From: Rhynochetos jubatus
Lineage: Eukaryota; Chordata; Aves; Eurypygiformes; Rhynochetidae
Direction: 5' to 3'
Assembly (NCBI GenBank): GCA_027574665.1
Contig: CM050677.1
Location: 939,273 to 1,003,272, forward strand
Length of the DNA: 64,000 nt
This document shows, one piece after another, positions 59,901 through 64,000 of this stretch. Below the pieces are notes generated by a model. The model had not been told where the DNA came from. It did no database searches and saw only the letters and a list, made by a program, of their open reading frames with translations. Numbering within the stretch: the stretch's first letter is position 1; every line of letters begins with the position of its first letter. A program made the translations under genes and the position numbers.

Positions 59901-62900
59901 TCACTCCTAAAGCACATGTGGAGTGGGAGTGCTGCACGTAACAATTCTGAAGCAAAATGGAACAGTTGGTGAGATAGTGCAACTCAAATTGACTGGAGGC
60001 ATTAAAAGAGTTCACAGGAAGCAGCAAACGTAAGATTTCTCCATTATGTTGTTTTATTACACAACAGATAAATAGAATTTCAGTATCTGCACTCATAAAA
60101 CACAAGGACATCTCCACTTAGTGCCACAGAGCGGAGAACATGTTGCACTAAGAGGGTCCACAGCAGGTTACACACTTACTGATACTTCCCCCAACACTTA
60201 ATGTACTTGTCCTGGCTTTGATGCGGTGCCTCCCAGATGTCCTGTTAAAACCTGTGAACTTCAGCATCCTTAAACCAGCTGCCCCTGCCGTGTAAAGTAG
60301 CCCAAATGTGGTTCCCATTGAAAACTGTGTCCTGTTTGTTTGTTTGTTTTTCTGCTGTTAAACAGACTTCAGTCTATTATATAGCCTGCACTGTGTTGAG
60401 ATGAAGGATGCTCAAGGAACACTGGATGACTGGTATCCCATTGGGGCCCTCAAGAAAACAAGTTTTCCACCTCAGGAGGCTACTTCTTAGAGAAGATTTT
60501 AAATAAATACACCTCAAAATTATTTCACAGCTGTGAAAGTACCTTAACTCTACAATCAAACTGAAAGACCAGGGCAGGCTTATAGGAGTAAAGCATTGGT
60601 ATCCAACTGTGCTACAAAAAGCAGGCTTTTTCTGTACCCTCCCTCTGGTTTGTTGGAGTTCAAACAATAACTACTACACATTTAAGTGTCTTTCAGGAGC
60701 CTTAATCTATGTTATTTTAAGCTACTGTAAGAACATTTCCATAGCAGTATAGAAGATAATTAGGAAGCTTCCTGACAGCAATCTGAACTTTGTAGAGCTT
60801 CTGCCTCATAATCTCTAATGCCAGTTTGGTTTTTTTTTTAAAGTTAGGTACAATTTCCCCCACACACTCCACCCTTGCCAGTGGAGAGCTTCACACCTGT
60901 GGGGAGTAGATGAGGCCTTCTACTGCCTCATTTTCTTCTCTAATAAACTAAAGTTGTTAAACCTGCAGCAGTTCAGCCAGTCTGGATAGCTGCTGGAGCT
61001 TATAGGATACACCCCTACAAGCCCCAGGGTACTCTTTCTGATAGGCCAAACAACCTCAAAACATCTTCCTAAATATTTAATGAAGAGGTGTACATGACAT
61101 GGGGGGGGGGGGCGGGAAGAAAAAGTTGATGAAAACATCATTAACTCTTTGCAAAACCTGCCCTCTGAAATTCACTTCATTCAGACAAATACAGGCAGGT
61201 GTCATTCCCATTATCATTCTCTTGTCACTCCTTGAGACATGGATTTTGCTTTGATACTCAGCCTTCACTGCTCTGCTGCCTTTTTTTTTTTTTTTTTTCC
61301 TATTTATGTCCTAGAAAAATAAAGCTAAGTTTCTAAACCCCATGCTTGGAAGTAAAACCAATGCAACACAGGGCAATGCAGTCTTCAGAGCACTGGGACA
61401 GACTGCAGCACGGTATAAATTGCTTCAGTCTTTTCAGGGTCTTATAAAGTCCAGCACCTAAAGTTCACAATGTAAATGTCAGAGCTGTTAGCTTTAACTG
61501 CCATTTGTTTTTGCAGAAGCATCCAGCTAACAGGCTTATTCTAGCATTCCCAAACTGTTTCCAAAACTTTCTAGGTGCGAGAAACCCCAAGTATTTTCTC
61601 CCCAAAGCTCCAAATTTACTTCTGTCAATATTTGGGATGCACTTAGGTATTGTTAAAAAAAAAAAAAAATCAACTCAAAGCCTGAAAATTAATTGGGAAC
61701 ATAAAATAGGATTCAATATCATAATAGGTAGCAGCATTAATGCCTGGCTTTATTCTCATTTTGTTTATTTAATTAAAACCTACAACTTAAAAAAAGCTGC
61801 TGCAACAGAATTTCCATTCTACCAAATGATATGCTGCAAAACCAATTTTTGTCACATACCTTAGATCCAGACTGCCCGCCTTCATAAAGCATCAGCTACA
61901 TCAAAAGAACTGAAGTACCAAAGTATCAAAACAAATGTTTATTTTATTTTTAATATATTTTAATAAGAAAAATAATACCTGGATAAAGGAGAGAGAACTA
62001 ACTGAAATCTTTCACTGGGGGAAAGTTTGCAGAATGATCTCAACTGTTGACTGCTCTCTTGGTGTGACTGCCAGGGCCCCAGGTGCACCTGCACAGGCAA
62101 TCATTGCTCTCAACAGTCTCACCTGGGATCCCCACCTACTCCCACACAAGTATTCCTTCCTCAGAAGGAAGATAAGCCTAGCACAGGAGGGTCTCAAATA
62201 CGTAAGAATATCTGAGAACAAATCTAAGTCCTTCCACAGTTTCTGCAGCCATGAAATCAAATAGTACAGAAGTCCTTGTTTGGACACAAAAAAATACAGG
62301 AAATAGAAATTGGGGGGGTTTCCCCTTAATTATCTTTGCAAGCAAAGACTTTCCAAGGAACAATATTTCTTTTAAGGCATACTACTTGCAAGTTCAAGAT
62401 ACAAAATTACACATATTTAAATACTAGCACTTTGCTTACATGCACCTACGATGTATCTTTTACTCTAGGTACAGATACAAAAGCATTCACATGCATCATG
62501 ATTCCCAAATGCAGACCCTATTTGATACTAAAGAATCATATTGATACATGCACTTGGAAAAGTAAGTAATTTGCAAACTCATACCTCTACTGTGTATCAG
62601 AATATCATAAAGTCCTTTGATTGCAAGTGATGTTTTATATTAGGAAAAGCACATAATAGGGTGGATGTCCAGTATTTGAAACAGGTGTTGTAAATAGCTC
62701 CATCCCAACCTCAACCAACAACATGCCTACATGCTGAGACAAGAGAGAAAAGGGAATGCTCCTCAATACCGTTTTATTCCCTACCAGCAGGGCTAAGTAC
62801 TAACGATGCATAAATGTTTCCAGAAAAAAATGTTAAGAGCTTGGAGGCCATATGTTATCATCACAGCTACACTACTGAACAGAAATATGGCTTTATTTGT

Positions 62901-64000
62901 GTGTTTACAGGAGTAACAGCAGACTCCACAACTAATTAAGGTTTTAATAATATTTTCTCATACTACAAAATCTGTCTAAGGATATATCTCCTAAGTCTCC
63001 CTACAGAAGTTATAGTAGTACTTCTCTAAGTTCTTATATACCTGTTTATCACCAGCATAATTATTAATGTATGTACCTCCCATTTTCTGGTACTGGAAGT
63101 TCAAAATGTGTCTTAAGTGTCACTCAGCTTGAAACTACGACATTCATGACAGAGAAAGCTCAAGCAGTCTCTTCATGTGATTACCCTCTGACTGTCACCC
63201 AGTGAAGTAATAATTCATCCCAAAGCCCAGTGGGCTGAAAGAAAAGACCATAAGGAAAAGTAAAGTCTCAAGTGACTTTGGCTACTCCCTGTTCAAGTAC
63301 AAGCTTAAACGGTCAGATTCAAACCTGAAATAATCAATGTGCTTCAACAATGCTAAGAAAAAAAGGAAAGCACCAAGTTGGGCATAAACCAAAACTACCT
63401 GTATCTGCCTAAAAATAAATCAAAGAATCCCCAAACCTTTTTAATGTATTCAATTGACTCAAAAAAAAAAAAAAAAAAAAAAATCCAGCACCATCCACAG
63501 CCAGAAATAAAAACAAAAAATAACAAAACAAAACAAACAAACAAAAAAACCCCACCACATTCTACAAGAAATATAGAGTAGACATGAATCTGTCTATCCA
63601 GGGAAAATGGAACTACTGTGAATGATGAAAATTCTGACTCCATCACAAGTGCTGCAATATTTAATATTTACTTAAAATCTATTTTTCATCATGTTTTCTT
63701 AAGATTACTGAAATCTGCAGCTCTTGCTTAAAATAAAGACTCCCAGGTCACCTGGGCATGATTGCAAGTGCAGCCTTCTTCACAGAGCTTGAAGTTTGAA
63801 TTGGAACGAAGGTCTCACCTTGTATGACCCAAGAAAATGGTTAGGTTTTATTGTTTATCTGCTTCGCACATCTTACTGATATTTGTTTGAATGTTTTCAA
63901 GTTAATGAGTAAAATGGAGTTTATTAAGATGGTATTAGTTTAAAAAAGCACTTGAGAATGAAAGATACTATTATTTTATTCTTCCCCAAGTAACTGTCAC
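53991..64000. other. intronic sequence with homopolymer tracts and a homeodomain-type motif cluster
   Basis: No gene was recognised. The stretch holds T19 (55475-55493), an A/CCCC tract (57898-57950), G12-C-GGG (61101-61116), T18 (61281-61298), A15 (61655-61669) and an A22 run followed by (CAAA)n (63461-63555). The TGATTAG cluster at 58287-58520 is annotated separately. Confidence 0.6.
58287..58520. promoter_or_regulatory. homotypic cluster of TGATTAG/CTAATCA sites, candidate enhancer
   Basis: The seven-base site TGATTAG or its complement CTAATCA occurs exactly six times in 234 bases (58287, 58301, 58319, 58339, 58485, 58514). Near-matches lie at 58374 (TTAATCA) and 58454 (TGATTAT), and another exact copy is at 58892. 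The ATTA/TAAT core is bound by homeodomain proteins. The first four sites are spaced 14, 18 and 20 bases apart. The sequence between sites is not repeated, so this is not a tandem repeat. Enhancer function is inference. Confidence 0.45.

Noticed and set aside
63461..63482. A22 run as the tail of a processed pseudogene
   Set aside because: No gene-like sequence precedes it on either strand and the following (CAAA)n suggests a simple repeat.

Overview
The window looks like a gene-poor, AT-rich stretch of a bird nuclear genome. Evidence: several CR1 LINE fragments, CR1 being the dominant LINE of birds and other sauropsids; several LTRs that resemble avian endogenous retrovirus (ERV) families; and a retroviral env of avian alpharetrovirus type. 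The species cannot be named from the sequence alone.

The only host protein-coding sequence I can support is one exon on the minus strand (9500-9778). It encodes a single C2H2/U1-like zinc finger of the ZNF385 family and is most likely part of ZNF385D. The rest of the window therefore reads as two large introns of that gene, one downstream (below 9500) and one upstream (above 9778). No other exon was recognised.

Layout: 1-3921 is the 3' part of a class II (alpharetrovirus-like) provirus on the plus strand, antisense to the host gene. It carries the end of pol (RT, RNase H, integrase) with one in-frame stop, an open env of 437 codons, a polypurine tract and a 3' LTR. About 5479-6047 (minus), 10205-11272 (plus), 27404-28032 (plus) and 30975-31597 (plus) are solo ERV LTRs. 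The last is bounded by a perfect 5-bp target duplication. 15485-16838 (plus), 18355-20795 (minus, interrupted), 41992-42650 (plus) and 53576-53990 (minus) are fairly recognisable CR1 copies. About 45955-46980 is a much older CR1 relic. The CR1 at 18355-20795 was split by an LTR element (18432-19705), with a CCATG duplication at the junctions.

Remaining sequence is intronic DNA with homopolymer and simple-repeat tracts. The most notable unexplained signal there is a dense cluster of TGATTAG/CTAATCA sites at 58287-58520, a possible homeodomain-bound enhancer. No prokaryotic features, tRNA, rRNA or CRISPR were seen. The window shows repeated retroelement insertion into introns of a regulatory zinc-finger gene rather than a multi-gene pathway.
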